Shown: positions 9,121 to 21,822, numbered from the stretch's first letter. The stretch is DNA of 64,000 nt from Cydia pomonella (GCF_033807575.1 NC_084707.1:16230550-16294549), one strand, 5' to 3'. The notes: generated by a model from the letters alone, not told the origin. Made by a program: numbers and translations.

Positions 9121-9480
9121 TTTTCTGCCCTCCGGGCGGAAAGCGTCAACTTTACTCCCGCTGCGCTAAACGAAGTTGCCGCTTTCCGCCTCTGTCGAGC
9201 AGAAAAATAAGACCGCCTGTTGTTACCTAACTTTTACGTGTTTTTTCATTTCCTGTCTATTTTTAAATGTATGGTGCACAATAAAGAATATTTACTTACT
9301 TACTTACTTACTTTACTTAAAAATAGTATGCGCACCACGGGAGGAAACGTAGGACATTCCATCCCGCGTGTTTGCAACCCTCGCCTTCGGCTCGGGTAAC
9401 AATTTTACACGCGGCACGCAAGTTCCTACTTTTCCTCCCTTGGGACACAAATAACTATTGTAGGTCGCGTCCTAGTACTT
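9121..9480. repeat. Unclassified GC-rich interspersed repeat with (TTAC)n
   Basis: Blocks such as TTCTGCCCTCCGGGCGG, CCCGCTGCGC and CCTCGCCTTCGGCTCGGG have the look of moth interspersed repeats, and a (TTAC)n tract sits at 9291-9316. ATGGTGCACA and TATGCGCACCAC flank the tract in inverted-like fashion. Family not recognised. Confidence 0.4.
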
Positions 9481-9575
9481 ATGTGTTATAAACGCGATGG
9501 ATACCAATAATTGTTTGAGAACGTTAAATAAACACTTATTGTCTTTAATTACAATGTACCTAACTAGGTACATTT

Positions 9576-9650
9576 TTTTTATACCACGTTGGTGGCAAAC
9601 AAGTATACGGCCCGCCAAATAGTAAGCAGTCACCGTAGCCTATGGATATA
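9576..9650 (-). repeat. Short interspersed repeat 'CGGCCCGCC', copy 1
   Basis: Reads TTTTTTATACCACGTTGG, GGCAAACAAGTATACGGCCC and GCAGTCACCGTAGCCTATGG. It is the reverse complement of the copies at 33719-33797 and 36817-36902. Confidence 0.75.
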
Positions 9651-10383
9651 CAACATATAACGAGACCTAGCACATGAAATGGTTATTTATCTGTAAGTTT
9701 CGCCGTTTTGACTAGCGTATTTCTTTCTTAATAATAAGTTGTCCTTTTTTTCAGCATGTAGATATATTATGTAAATAACGAAAGAATTTTAGCCATTACG
9801 AACATTTTCAACCCAACATTTGAGTAATATATAATTAAATTTGTAACAATTGGGTTAGTACTGCATACACTCTATACATATATATAGTGTAAATACACAT
9901 AATGCCATATAACATATATATGGAAAAAGGATGACCAATAACTGAATTATCGTAAAATGGTTCCAATTTTAATAATGTTATTTAAATTTCTCAGTACTAT
10001 TGTTAAAACACTACCTGAAGTAATGGGTATTAAAATAATTCGTTATGTTAAAAGATTCATTAAGTTAATCATTAAGGAGGCTAGCGTAGTGCATTTAGAG
10101 ACGCAGTACGTTACGCTTGTTGTCGAATGCTTCTTAATCAGGGAGCCGAAGTGCTTTTTGCACAAATAACTCGGTAAGATAAGCACAAGTTATTTCGTTT
10201 GCTGGATTCCGCAGATAACTTCATTATTTTTTACTAGTCGTACAAACTCGTATTAATATGTATGCGCTATTAAACAGTAGTTCCACTGAAAAGTCAAATA
10301 TACTTATAAACTGGCAGGTCGATTGGAATTTACGAATTGATGTCAGTTGGATATTATTTTGTTATCATTCGCACATTGGTGCA
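9651..10383. other. Gene-free AT-rich DNA
   Basis: Nothing recognisable. A 70-codon frame near 9957-10169 has no family resemblance and is AT-driven. Confidence 0.5.
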
Positions 10384-10387
10384 ACTA

Positions 10388-10532
10388 GGGTTACCATATA
10401 AAAAAATGGAATATCCTGACAAAAGTCACCCAGTCAGAATCTTGACATTTTCTGGACTGTCATAACATCAAATTTTTAGCGACCTTCTTCCAAACTTTTA
10501 GATCAAAAATCCTGGCGTATGGCAACTCTAAG
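10388..10532. mobile_element. Possible small TIR element
   Basis: AGGGTTACCATA at the left and the inverse of AGAGTTGCCATACG at the right frame about 145 bp. Match is short and imperfect; no target duplication seen. Confidence 0.3.
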
Positions 10533-10581
10533 TGTGCCTGAAAGTGTGTGTGCGTTAAGAGCCATAAATATAAATAACAAA

Positions 10582-10716
10582 CAGGCGTATTCTGATTTTA
10601 ATTACAGGTTATGAATTAGATCTGTCAGTGTGTTTCTTCAATCAGAAACGCCAATATGGAAAGTGAACTAATCCCGATCTAAATTATAACTTGTTGTTAA
10701 AATCAAAATACGCCTG
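10582..10716. mobile_element. MITE, 135 bp, ~40-bp inverted ends
   Basis: Left arm starts CAGGCGTATTCTGATTTTAA; the complement of the right arm starts CAGGCGTATTTTGATTTTAA. The arms continue to a shared TTAGATC with a few mismatches. No coding capacity; no clear target duplication. The CA...TG ends would suit several DNA-transposon groups. Confidence 0.75.
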
Positions 10717-11696
10717 AAAAATCATAATTTCTATTCGAATGCCGCTTTTATCAATTGCTACGAATGTGTCGGTAAGCTACGCACGCTATCGCTACGCCGT
10801 AGCTGATAAGTACCGTGCTTACCAATAGAAATAATTTGATCTACCTAAAGTGGAGTTCAATAGAAATTGCAAGTAATGTAAACAAAGATGACATTACATA
10901 TTATGTATAACCTAAAATCTTCTCGAAAGTGGTTTTCACTGAAATATTAATAATCAACCTGTAGTTTAACTAAAAATATTAATAAAATATTTAATCATAT
11001 AAAGTGTTGATAAGGTCATGGTTGTCCTTAAAAAGTGCGAGATTACGAAGTAATGAAGGTAAATCGGTTTGTTTATAGTATTATATGCATTAAACGTCAC
11101 TAGCGGCAAATGTGGTGTAGGGGATTTCATTAGCTATACAACGTGGAAACGCTGCTAGCGTAATGGGAACTTTAGGATCAAATGCGATTCGGGGTGGTCC
11201 TTTTTAACGAAAATGACTGTGTATTCTCATCACATTTCTTTCCCAAATATTCAAATGTCAAGGTTTTAAAAAAAACCTACCGAACAAAAACTACTAGATT
11301 TTTTTTTTGTTCCTAAATAATGTTCCTAAATAAAATAGGATAAAAAATCCTATTTTATTTAGGAAGACTATATTATTGCGTATTTGTATTTAGTATATTG
11401 CTAGGATCAAATTAATAAGCTCAAATATAATTATGAACAAAAATACTTAGGCAATTGCACTTTTTTGTAAATAGGTATCCGACGTAGCGCAAAAATCTAA
11501 ATGTATCGTTCGGCCGAGGTCAGTGCTACACCTTGAGCTAAGATCTACATGTGTGTTGTCCCACGGGACCCTAAAAACACGCTGCCGACCGCGGCGGGCG
11601 CCGCCGTCGAAGCTCCGATTTAATTGCGACCATTAATCCGCGATCACAGATCACTTACCAACTAAACGGATCATTCAGCTAAGATGATACGTACAT
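10717..11696. other. Gene-free stretch; possible conserved island at 11570-11660
   Basis: No gene recognised. 11572-11660 is GC-rich (ACCGCGGCGGGCGCCGCC) and runs into homeodomain-like TAATTG and ATTAAT motifs, which could be a cis-regulatory element; this is only an impression from base composition. Confidence 0.35.
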
Positions 11697-11860
11697 TGAC
11701 GACCTGTCCGGCCTAGTAGGTACCCTGCCTATGAAGCTTATGGACCTGGGTTCAAACACTGGTCAGGGCATTTATCCGTGTGATGAACATAGATATTTGT
11801 TCCTGAGTCATGGCTGTTCTCTATGTATGTATTTATAGTATTTATAAAAACGTATAAAAA
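11697..11860 (+). mobile_element. tRNA-derived SINE family 1, truncated copy
   Basis: Starts TTGACGACCTGTCCGGCCTAG, then the B-box-like GGTTCAAACACTGG and the body TTTGTTCCTGAGTCATGG. Matches 23307-23580, 27609-27880, 50952-51366 and 55348-55602. The tail is degraded. Confidence 0.8.
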
Positions 11861-12477
11861 CAAAAAATACATGCATATTTATTTGTGTAATATATATAAG
11901 CATATTTACATTTACGCTTACGCTTCTTTCATTTACGACTGTAGGGGTGTCAATCATTGACTGACAATCAATGCGATCAAATGAAGTCACGTTTTCATGT
12001 TCATACATTATTGACTTTTCGATTGGCGTTAACGATTGATGCTTAGCTATACGCCCCACCGTGTACTCCCTGTAATTATTTAGATAAATTACAAATATGC
12101 GTCACCAAAAGTTGAGTTCTAGTGTGCACCTGGCCTATTATACTACAACACTGTGTTTCGCGTTAGACTATTAACATATCAAAAAGTACCTTACTAATGT
12201 GTGGCGACCTAGGCAGCTATATGCTTCATAAACGCTGAACCGTGGAGTCTTTGTGAGGTGGTCTATGTCCGCGATCAACCGCTTCCTCCGCGTACGCGCA
12301 TCCTTTTTATAGCCGATTTTACAGTAAGCATTATTATAATAACTAAAAATTACCACAGGACGTGCACATTCGGTCCTTGAATTTCTGAGCGGTTTCAATT
12401 AAGTAACTTGCTCGTAATTATATGAATAAGAAAAAACATAATTTAGCGGATTTTAGGTACATACTTATTGTCAATGC
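11861..12477. other. Gene-free stretch
   Basis: No gene or repeat recognised; the 83- and 75-codon minus frames here show no familiar domain. Confidence 0.5.
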
Positions 12478-12740
12478 AAGTATACTAATATTATAAATGA
12501 GAAAGGAACGGTCTGTATGTATGTCTGTTACATTTTATAGATCATGTCATTCACGAAGACGATTGCCTTGACTCGTATTGTCCTGTTATTAAAAGACGAA
12601 AGAAGTTAGATTTGACAAATCTGCGCGTCATCGTGGCTGACACGAATAATTAGGTATAACGCTTAAACCGCTACACTAATTTAGATGAAATTTGTCATGG
12701 ATATAGTTAAATTTGAATCCCGAGAATGGACATAGACATC
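12478..12740 (+). repeat. Interspersed repeat 'GCTTAAACCGCT' with an insert
   Basis: Flanks read ACTAATATTATAAATGAGAAAG...TATGTCTGTTAC and ACGCTTAAACCGCTACAC then GATGAAATTTGTCATGG, which I recognise as a common moth repeat. Between them 12536-12655 is a separate segment whose complement resembles 56318-56408 (shared TGACGCGCAGATTTGTCA), so one repeat may have inserted into the other. Confidence 0.5.
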
Positions 12741-13805
12741 ATCTATATCAGTCGTTCCTAAGGGGGCAAAAAGGGGGGTAGATGGAGATTAAAAGTTAAT
12801 AACTAATAAAAATTATGTAAATACATATGCAATATATTCACTATGGCAAATTCTTAGGTAGGTAATTATTACGGGTAATACAATAAATACGTAGAAACAC
12901 CTCATTAAACAACAAATATAAACTGCTCTATTTCAAGCTCACACCGGGCTCGGTGCGGGTTGACAGTTTAAACACAGTTAATTAGCTCGACCGATTAAAA
13001 TCGAGAAAAAATGTTAATCAAGGGGCGAGTGTGCTGCAAAGTAGCACTTTCCATACAAGTCATATTTAGTCATAATAAACACGGACATAGACACTTCACT
13101 TCTTTGTGCTGTCTAGCAGGTAACCTATCACATACTTACTTTATTAATTTGAATTGTTAGTGAGTATTTAAGTTTGTAATTGTTAAATGCTGATGTAATA
13201 TAAGTATATTTCATATGTAAAATATCTTTAGACTGTCCCTATTGTATATGTAGTATGGCAGTAGAATTTCTATGTTTAGACACGTATAAGAATTTTTGTA
13301 AAAACTTTATTTTGTTTATGAAAGCCTGATAGACTTACTGAAAAAAAAAAAGATTTATATAAGAAGATATTTTAGTGCCCTTATTGGGCTTATTTAAGGT
13401 TTTGTGAAACATTGTCCTATAATTATTTATTTAGTAAACTGTTGTGAATTAGAGTATAGGGTATGCGATGCGTGTGCCGGCGTGCGCACGCGCTAATAAT
13501 TACAGGCAAAAGGTCGCGCGCGCACATTGCGCCGCGCGCCTGCGCCGCTCGCGGCATCAATGACATTTGATTATGCGCGCCGCGGATAGTACCTAACGGT
13601 AAAAAATATTATTTAGAGAGCCTAATATATGAAACACGAGAAAGAAAAGACAACAACGGATGAGTCCAAGGAAAGGATGACCGTGACGATAAACGAAGAA
13701 CATATTGAGAAACAGACAAGTTATAGACTTTAACCAAAGAAGATAATGACAAAAAGCTAATAAGACGAATAAATAACGAGTGATGAATACAGAACTACAC
13801 GAAAT
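12741..13805. other. Gene-free stretch with GC-rich patch
   Basis: No gene recognised. 13465-13590 is rich in CG (GTGCCGGCGTGCGCACGCGC, GCGCCGCGCGCCTGCGCCGC) in an AT-rich setting; it may be a regulatory island or repeat. Confidence 0.4.
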
Positions 13806-14229
13806 AAGAAAAAAAAAAGTCCGGAAGTGCGAGTCGGACTCAACCACCGAGGGTTCCATACAAATTTGTAGGTTAAATAGTACAGGAATGTATTATTTAA
13901 TTATTAAATGTATAGTTCCAGATTTTTGTACTTGTAGTACACGGTATTACTTGCCAAATTTCATAGTTCTAGGTTATCGGAAAGTATCTACCCTATAAGT
14001 GTCGATTCCCTTGAGAGTGTCGAAATACTTTTCTTTTTACGTTATCTTAGAAGTTAAACTTTTTCACAGCTGCAAGGGACTGTAGAGGAGCCATATTCAG
14101 GAGTATATGGTTTTAATTTCAACTCGATACCTCCACGCGGTCTGGACAGACAGATGGACGGATGGACAGACAGACAGATGGATAATGCAAGGGTTCCGTT
14201 TTTTTCTCTTTGAGGTACGGAACCCTAAA
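13806..14229 (-). repeat. GGTTCCGTA-family repeat, second subtype, complete
   Basis: Starts AAGTCCGGAAGTGCGAGTCGG and CCACCGAGGGTTCCATAC. Near the right end come GGACAGACAGATGG tracts and AAGGGTTCCG...GGTACGGAACCCTAAAA. The last block can fold into a terminal hairpin. Same subtype as the ends at 56205-56260 and 60060-60120. Confidence 0.75.
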
Positions 14230-14328
14230 AACGAATCGGACAAGCGATGTTGGTACCGTTATTGCGAAGGACGATCAAATTAAATCATGTGATTTAATTA
14301 TATTGCTCGTTTAAAAAAATATATATAC

Positions 14329-14684
14329 TGGGCGATCAATCCAAAACGGTCAGTATGGAGAAGTCAGAAACTTTGAGAGATAGCCACATCTGTTCTTAGG
14401 AAACATGGCTTCGATTTTAAATTTAATAATAATGACATTCAATCTTTTTTTAATCTCTCATATATAACCGGAAATCGAACCTGCTCGAAGTCATGTAAAC
14501 AATATTAGGTATAAATTCTGCGAGTTTTTTCGTTGTTATTGTTGATAATACATATCTTAAGAAAATAAGATTAAATGTCATTATTATTAAATTTAAAACC
14601 GAAGCCATGTTTCCTAAGAACAGATGTGGCTATCTCTCATAGTTTCTGACTTCTCCATACTGAGCGTTTTGGATGCATCACCCA
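14329..14684. mobile_element. Foldback element, ~120-bp inverted arms
   Basis: Left arm (14329-14450) and right arm (14555-14684) are near-identical inverted copies, both containing CAGTATGGAGAAGTCAGAAA, GATAGCCACATCTGTTC and TAGGAAACATGGCTTCG. The central ~105 bp is AT-rich and non-coding. Ends read TGGGCGATC and TGGGTGATG. No transposase; no clear target duplication. High arm identity suggests recent activity or conversion. Confidence 0.88.
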
Positions 14685-14696
14685 CCGATCCGATAC

Positions 14697-14770
14697 TTAA
14701 CGATGTTCTGATATTTAATGCAAAGATTATTTGTTAACGATGTTCTGATATTTAATGCAAAGATTATTTG
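14697..14770. repeat. 37-bp tandem duplication
   Basis: 14697-14733 and 14734-14770 are identical, each starting TTAACGATGTTCTG. A simple local duplication beside the foldback element. Confidence 0.95.
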
Positions 14771-15383
14771 TCAATGCTTTTCCACAAAAGGGCCTAATTA
14801 TACTATCGGGCCATTACTTTATCAACATTCACCGAAGCTTTTATATTTACATAACACATGCATAGACCTATTTAAATGTATATTAAATAGGTATCTACTA
14901 TTTTCATGCATTGCAAGCAATCAGCTGCAAAAAATACCCGTTGACTTTTGTAATTACCATATCAAGCATGCGCAAGTATTTGTAGAATCTTTGAGGAGCA
15001 ATTACTTACACTGCTGCCTCTATGTGAGTAGAAACAGGACTCCTGCCACTGGCGAGTGTGTACTCGTCTTATCTTATTGCTCATAAGGGTCTTAAGACAA
15101 AAGTGGAGGACCCGTGCGAAATCGCCTTTTCATGCAAACGTTGTCCTCATTTTCTTATCTCGATATTAACATTATTGAAAATATTTTGACATAATTTGTT
15201 ATAGGCCCGACGGCGACGCGTCGAGGCTAGCGAAGGCCGAAGGCCGAGCTCCACGTAGGTCCGAAGGCCTGAAGCGTCAACTGAGAGGGGGAAGTTGGAG
15301 CTTAAACACGACCCAATAGTAAAAGTGTCTTAGACAAGCGAAACGGCGGGCCGAAGGCCAACCACAGCTCTGCCCTCCGTTTG
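14771..15383. other. Gene-free stretch with GC-rich 'CCGAAGGCC' repeat
   Basis: No credible gene in 14771-15200. 15205-15370 is GC-rich with recurrent GAAGGCCGA/CCGAAGGCC motifs and abuts the next GGTTCCGTA repeat; it looks like an unclassified interspersed repeat. Confidence 0.5.
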
Positions 15384-15443
15384 TTTTTTAGGGTTCCGTA
15401 GCCAAATGGCATAAAACGGAACCCTTATAGTTTCGCCATGTCC

Positions 15444-15510
<67 letters not shown>

Positions 15511-16131
15511 CGAGGCTTTGCTCCGTGGACGTTAGTGCTAGAAAGCTGAAATTTGGCATGGATATATAAATCAATAAAGCCGACAAAGTCGTACAATAAA
15601 ATCTAAAAATTTAATTTTTTTTAGGGTACCTCCCCTACACGTAAAGTGGGGGCGAAATTTTTTTTTCGCTTCAACCCTACAGTGTGGGGTATCGTTGGAA
15701 AGGTCTTTCAAAACTAATAGGGGTTTTCAAGAAACATTTTTTGATAAAGTGAATATATTCGGAGATAATCGCTCCGAAAGAAAAAAAAAATGTGTCCCCC
15801 CCCTCTAACTTTTGAACCATAGGTCCAAAAAATATGAAAAAAATCGTGGAAGTAGAGCTTAAGAAAGACATTAAATGAAAACTATAGCGGACGTGATCAG
15901 TTTAGCTGTTTTTGAGTTATCGCAAAAAGTTTTCCCTTCATAGTAAAAAGACTTATTTTAATTAGGTACTGATTATGCAAATTTGCCTATTTGTTTAACT
16001 CAGGTGAAAGGTACCGTTTCATCCCTTGGTTAACAATTTGCTATACTTTAACTTCCAGTTTAGCTTATTGTGACGGAAGAGTAACTACGGAACCCTACAC
16101 TGAGCGTGGCCCGACATGCTCTTGGCCGGTT
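15384..16131 (+). repeat. Full-length GGTTCCGTA / (GTCT)n repeat, copy 3
   Basis: Nearly identical to 311-1052 over its full length, with the longest tetranucleotide tract (about 16.5 units at 15445-15510). It retains an intact AGAGCTTAAGAAAGAC, the site occupied by another element in the copy at 46459. Confidence 0.85.
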
Positions 16132-17777
16132 ATTATTTATTTATAATTATGATTAAAATTAGGAGCACTTAAAAGTTTTTATGAAATGTGTTATTTGCTC
16201 CTAATTTAGACAATAATCAAAAAATCTAAAAAAATCAAACGTAGCTATGGGTAAGTGCCATCAAATTATATAAAAATATTTTCGATAATGTCAATATCCA
16301 GAGAGGAAAATGGGGACTACGTTTATATAGAGAAGCAGCCGTCCCCTTTCCTTTTAACAGGCTTGTATTAACAAACTTACAATGTATCGTCGCAGTCGTA
16401 CAAAAAGGGTATTTACTGTTTACCTGTTCTGCTTATTAGGTTTTTAATTTGCTTATTAACTCTGTAAGTTAATCTTTAGCCATGTTTTTATGCTTCTTTA
16501 CATGCAAACAATGTTAACAAACTGATTTTCATAAATTACTAAATATAAAGCCGCTATTTCCGTTAAGCGACACAAAACCCAACATTTATTTATTTTACGG
16601 TAGAGCTATCTTATCAGTTGCCCAATACGATAGTGTAGCAAATAATAATATATAAACATATACCTGATATACCTATAAAACATATATAAGGAAATCCCCG
16701 ATTTAGACTTTGATTTATACTCATTATTAGTTATTACAACGGGACTTCTCCGAGTGCTCGAAACGTCGGAGCGAAATTTTTCGAAATTAAGTTCCGTTGT
16801 GGGAAATAATATTGGTCTTGGTCTATACGGGTACCTATACCTACCTACAGTAAACACCCATATAATGGAACAGACACCAGTAATGGCATGGCATAGACAA
16901 ATCCTATAAAACAAGTATTTACCATCAGTTTTTAAACGATGACAATATTTAACCATAAACAAGAGCCAAAAAGCTGCTTAAGTTTAATTATTCATTGATA
17001 TTTGTGAGTTTGAACATTAATGACGCCATATATCCCATGACTGGAGCAAAAACCACAGTTTTAATTGGTTAATAATAGGTATTGAAACCAATTGGTGTGG
17101 CTTTAGAAAAATACATAGAAGATAAATACACGAGTTGGACATTCAACTTTCAAAGCATAAAGCGGTAGGATTTTTACAGAAGTCGGTGAAATATCAAAAA
17201 TACTCCAATATTTCTCTTAAATGTCCCATGATTGGTGCCGTTAACATAAATCTAATATTCAAAGAAAATATTTAGGTCAACAAAGGGATTCGCCCTAAAA
17301 GGTAGAGAAAAATTAGAATGAATGAGAATGAATGAAATTAATTTAACCCAGAATATTATTTCCATTACATACAGCATATAATTACATTACATAATGAAAT
17401 AAAATACAATTCAATAACATCAGAATATTTAAAAAACATATTATATTAAATTAAAATTCAGATAAGTAATTATAGAGAGTTGCATTTTATCCACAAGAGG
17501 GGCAAAGAAAGTTTTCCGCACGTTGGTGTGGTGAAAAATGTTGTTTTACTCGGTAGCACAGGGTTTCTTAACCCTCGTGCCCTGAAACCCTCCCAACGCT
17601 CATGATCCCACTTATCAAAACACTTGCTAGGCTCGTGATTCAATTTAAGAAACTTATGCTTGCTCGGATATCGCTATTTGCACAAGATGCTAAGCAACAA
17701 TTTTGCCACCTAGTAAAATAAATAAATAACTATTTACCTACTCAATATTTCCAAATATGACATAAATACGGCTTATA
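16132..17777. other. Gene-free AT-rich DNA
   Basis: No gene, RNA gene or repeat could be supported. A 118-codon minus frame at 16606-16962 has no recognisable domain and is AT-driven. Confidence 0.5.
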
Positions 17778-18252
17778 CACCGTGTTTTTTTTGATTTGCG
17801 TTAATTTCGAGGGTGCATTCCTGAGCTTAAATTAAGTAACTTTCTCAAAGACACCGATATTTTTATTAACTCCATTTCGGAGATAATCAATCATAAATTT
17901 TTATCTTATAAGGCCCTTACGAGCGTGTGCACTTGCCTTAGGGCCTGTTTACTTATTGATTAGTGTTTAGTGCGAGTTCATACATATGCTACTAAACGTA
18001 AGTACTATCTCGGACGATCGACGTTCGAAATGACATTGATATGTCACAGTTTTCAATTGTTTGGTTGAGTTCAATGTAATGCCCGTGTTACAACAATGCT
18101 ATATGTAACATTTAGTTACTTTTTATAAAAATGAAAGTAGTAAAAAAAAACAAAAAAAAATTTTTTTTTTTGAAAATTAACTATGCCATTTAGTTTCCTT
18201 AAACGTACTTACCGATACCCCAAAGTTAACGAAATTCAATAAAAACACGGTG
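17778..18252. mobile_element. TA-flanked TIR element, 475 bp
   Basis: Left end CACCGTGTTTTTTTTGATTT; complement of the right end CACCGTGTTTTTATTGAATTT, both continuing into a CGTTAA motif. TA lies on each side (17776-17777, 18253-18254), as for Tc1/mariner derivatives. No transposase frame. Confidence 0.75.
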
Positions 18253-21200
18253 TATATAGCTATACCTAGAATAATATCGGCGCAGTGTTTATTCGTATTA
18301 CTTGTTGTCGGTCGAAGGATTCCAAGTCACGCAATGTAGTATTTAATTAAAATGCATCCAAAGGCAGTTATTTTTTAAAACGTATTCATTTACCAGCCCC
18401 AGGTATGGAACCAAAGTTACTAAGTTAATCGCCTCAAAGTATTCATAAATTTAAACATACTTGCACTCAGCGAATCTCTAAAGCTACTTAACTACTTTAT
18501 TTTCTTTTTTTTTAAGTCCTGGGATATAGAATTCATGAAGAATGTAGAATAAGTGAGGAAGATCTAACGGATTTTTATAGCATGATTTTTTCCTGTTCTG
18601 ATCCTTAATCCCAAAAGGAGGCAGCGGCATATAAGCATTTATAGTCGCATAAAGTGCGTTTATTGGCCACCTAAAGCAGATGTGGCGTCCGCAGCGGGTC
18701 GGGCGGATTGTCACAATCATAACCAGATGAAATTCACGGTCAGTGGGCCCGTAATTGTGGCCTACCGCTTGTAGGGCTGCGCAAGGCCTCTGCGCCTACT
18801 AAGTTTTATGTACACGTCTAAACTAGTATATTTCACCCTTTATAGGAATCCCTTCTGATGAGGGTTTACAGGATCCCATCATCATCATGGGAAAAATGGG
18901 GTTGTTTCATGCATCTGGCTCAGTGTTCATAGCAATTAACCAGTATGATGTGGCTGTAATTAACATTCCATGCAATCGTCAAAGACAAACCTTTAGTTAT
19001 TTTATCGCCGATAGTATGAACTTCCAATCTCATCTCGTTGCGGAAAATGAGCTTCAGACTTACGAGTTCTGGATGCGGTGGGCAGCCCTGGCGAGCGAGG
19101 CGACAGGTAATTGCAATCGACCGTCAGTAATCAACCGGCTCCGGCGTTTATCGGAAACATCTTTATTAAATTTATCGAGTCTCCATCGTCATTGCCACTC
19201 AAACTAGGCAAAGAATGTCTACTAAAAAATCTTGCGAAATCCTTATAAGGTGTTTATTAAAAAACGTTTCTTCATAAAGAAATCAAATAATGCTACTTAA
19301 CGGTTATTGTAGAGTAGAGAGAGTTTATTCGGGGCAAAATAAAAAAAGAAAACAACAAGTAACAAAACATAAAATCTTAGCCACAAAATGATCCCGACTC
19401 GGCATTATTGAGAATATGCATAAGTAGAGTCAAACCTAACTAGCTCTGCTTGGAATTTGTAATAACAAAGTGTAATAATGTCATCATTATTGTAAAATTT
19501 CTATGAATATATCCAAGTTAGCTTAGACGGACTTTAAGAATCATGTATTTATGTACAGCGAGCTGCAAAATTTCATGGAATTCATTCATAAAATGGCCAT
19601 GCACTTTTTCAGTACATGGCATTTAATTCAGGATTGGTAGATAGGTACCATATCTAATACTTATGAGTATACCGCAGAATTTACAACTTCAAAATTAACC
19701 ATTAAGAATTGAAGTCACGTCCAAACTGTATTCAATTACCAAAGATTAAAAAGAATCTAATGTAAAACCGATTCCTATTCATTCCCAGCTCTCAAAAACC
19801 GAACTGAACTAAAGAAACTAAAAGACCGAACTAGTTCGTTTAACTTAACCGACTGACCGAGAGCGGAGCGCTTTCTACCTATATAGTAACTGAGCAGGCA
19901 CAAGCCTGTGGGAATTAATTCCTGAAACCGCTATCTTTGGCTATAATTTGATTGGCCTAATAATTCACACATTTTATATGCTCAATATTTGTTACTACTG
20001 GAATTAATAAGAACGAATCCAAAAATAAGAAAAGATCGGCATCATCAACACACTTCTTTAAATTAAAAGGCAGTTAGGTACATAAAACACAAAACCAAAC
20101 GATAGCGCGTTCTATTCTACAGACAGAGACATCTTCCGGAGAATCGGTTAACTCATTAAATGATTATGAAATAATATTATTATAAGTCTATACAGTCAAA
20201 ATTACAAAATTAAGAAATATTGGTACTTAGGTAAGTACCTTGTGGTGTCTATGTCCGAGTGACTTGCCAAAATAGCTCAAAGACCCGCAATTGGACAGCT
20301 GACTGCAAACAGCAATTTATTTAAGCCTAAGCCATCAAGTCGGATCCAAACTAAGCACATTTTTCACAAAATTACAAGCTTCATGCAGTGTAATCGCCGT
20401 GATGCATTCGCGGCTATAAATAAAACGTTTGCGGCGCAAGCGCGTTGAATCGAATCCGACGATGGCTGGAACTCGTCCGAGGAGCACCTGCGACAATTTT
20501 TATAGTATAAATTTGCATTAATTCATTTAGGCCTGTTTTCATCGCGACGGCGTATAAATGGGTTAGCCGGTAAGTGGTGGATCTAGCCGGTGGGGACGCG
20601 ACGGGGGGTGGTGAGCGGGGGTGGGTATAATTGACTGAGTGTGCGCGGGCGTCGCGTCGCAAAAGCCTGTTTTTAATCATAAAGCGGATTTTGATTATGA
20701 CTTGATTAGATATAGGTTAGCGGTACTTTTTATATTAAACATAGGTAAAATTCTCTTTTTATTTTGTCAATAAAGTCATTTATGTTTGAACATTAGACTT
20801 TTGTCAGTAATCAAAACATAATAGTATGTTACTTAGTTGGGTCATAAGTTCTGTCAAAAAGGTTTTGACTAATAAAAAAGGTATAGCTTAAGATCTCTTA
20901 TTTAATTTGCTGTCTCAGTTTTGCACAATTCTATGTAATATTCAGAAAAATGTTATAAAAAAACATGCAATAAATACGCGACCTCTTCGAGGTGATTTTG
21001 ATCGCTAGTTATTTATTTTTCTTGTTTACATGGCCGAATCTCACATAAAATGAAAGCTGGATCTTTTATCTTTCTTAAAATATATAATTCATGTGTATTG
21101 GTATTGCCAACCTGCAACTGTACGTGTTTTACCAAACGTACTCTTAGGATGGCAGTCAAAAATTTGCGTATCACTAAAAAATACCCTAAGTTTCAAGGCT

Positions 21201-21822
21201 ATTAGCTGAAGTACAGACTTGTCGGAAAACTAATTGCAGGTGATAAAATAACGTTCTAATAAAGTAGGTTCATACAAATAAACGATTGTACCTATTTTAT
21301 TAATGTGACACTGATTTTTACTCCCTTTGGTACAGCCGAGTATTTGCGTCTAACGTCAATCCCAAAGTAAACAAGTAGTAAATTAAGACGTGATCTAAAT
21401 GTTAAACGAATTAAAAACGTTTTGATCAGTATAAAAACAAGCTTTCAATTCATGGCAAACTTATTTTATTTAAAGCTTTGTATTACATTTTATCAGTTAA
21501 AACCTCTGTGACAGAACTTATGAACCAACTAAGTATACAATCGTGAAATAATAGTGAGCTTTTCAGTCGAGTACCGTGTTTAGGCAACCAAGCTTGCTGA
21601 GTTGCCTAAGTAAGGTACGAAATTGAAAAACTTGATTATATCACTATTGTATACAATACTTTTTCTACGAGTCATCTAAAATAATACTTTTTTTACTACA
21701 AAACCTAAAAAAATCATGAAAATGGAAATCTCAGTAGACAAAAATGTAGAACAGAATACATAAACCCGCGACTCCGCGCGACCTTGTGCCCCGCGCTCCT
21801 TTAGTATTTTCATTGATTGGTC
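18253..21822. other. Gene-free stretch, no supported feature
   Basis: No host exon recognised. A 106-codon frame at 18887-19207 has no familiar motif. 20395-20670 is GC-rich with CAATTTTTATAGTATAAATT and GCATTAATTCATTTAGG nearby, a possible regulatory island. The remainder is AT-rich. Confidence 0.4.

Noticed and set aside
16606..16962. 118-codon minus frame
   Set aside because: AT-driven composition rich in Tyr/Ile/Arg without any motif; no partner exons.
18887..19207. 106-codon frame considered as a host exon
   Set aside because: No recognisable domain, no supporting splice pattern on either side and no neighbouring exons; kept only as part of a gene-free stretch.
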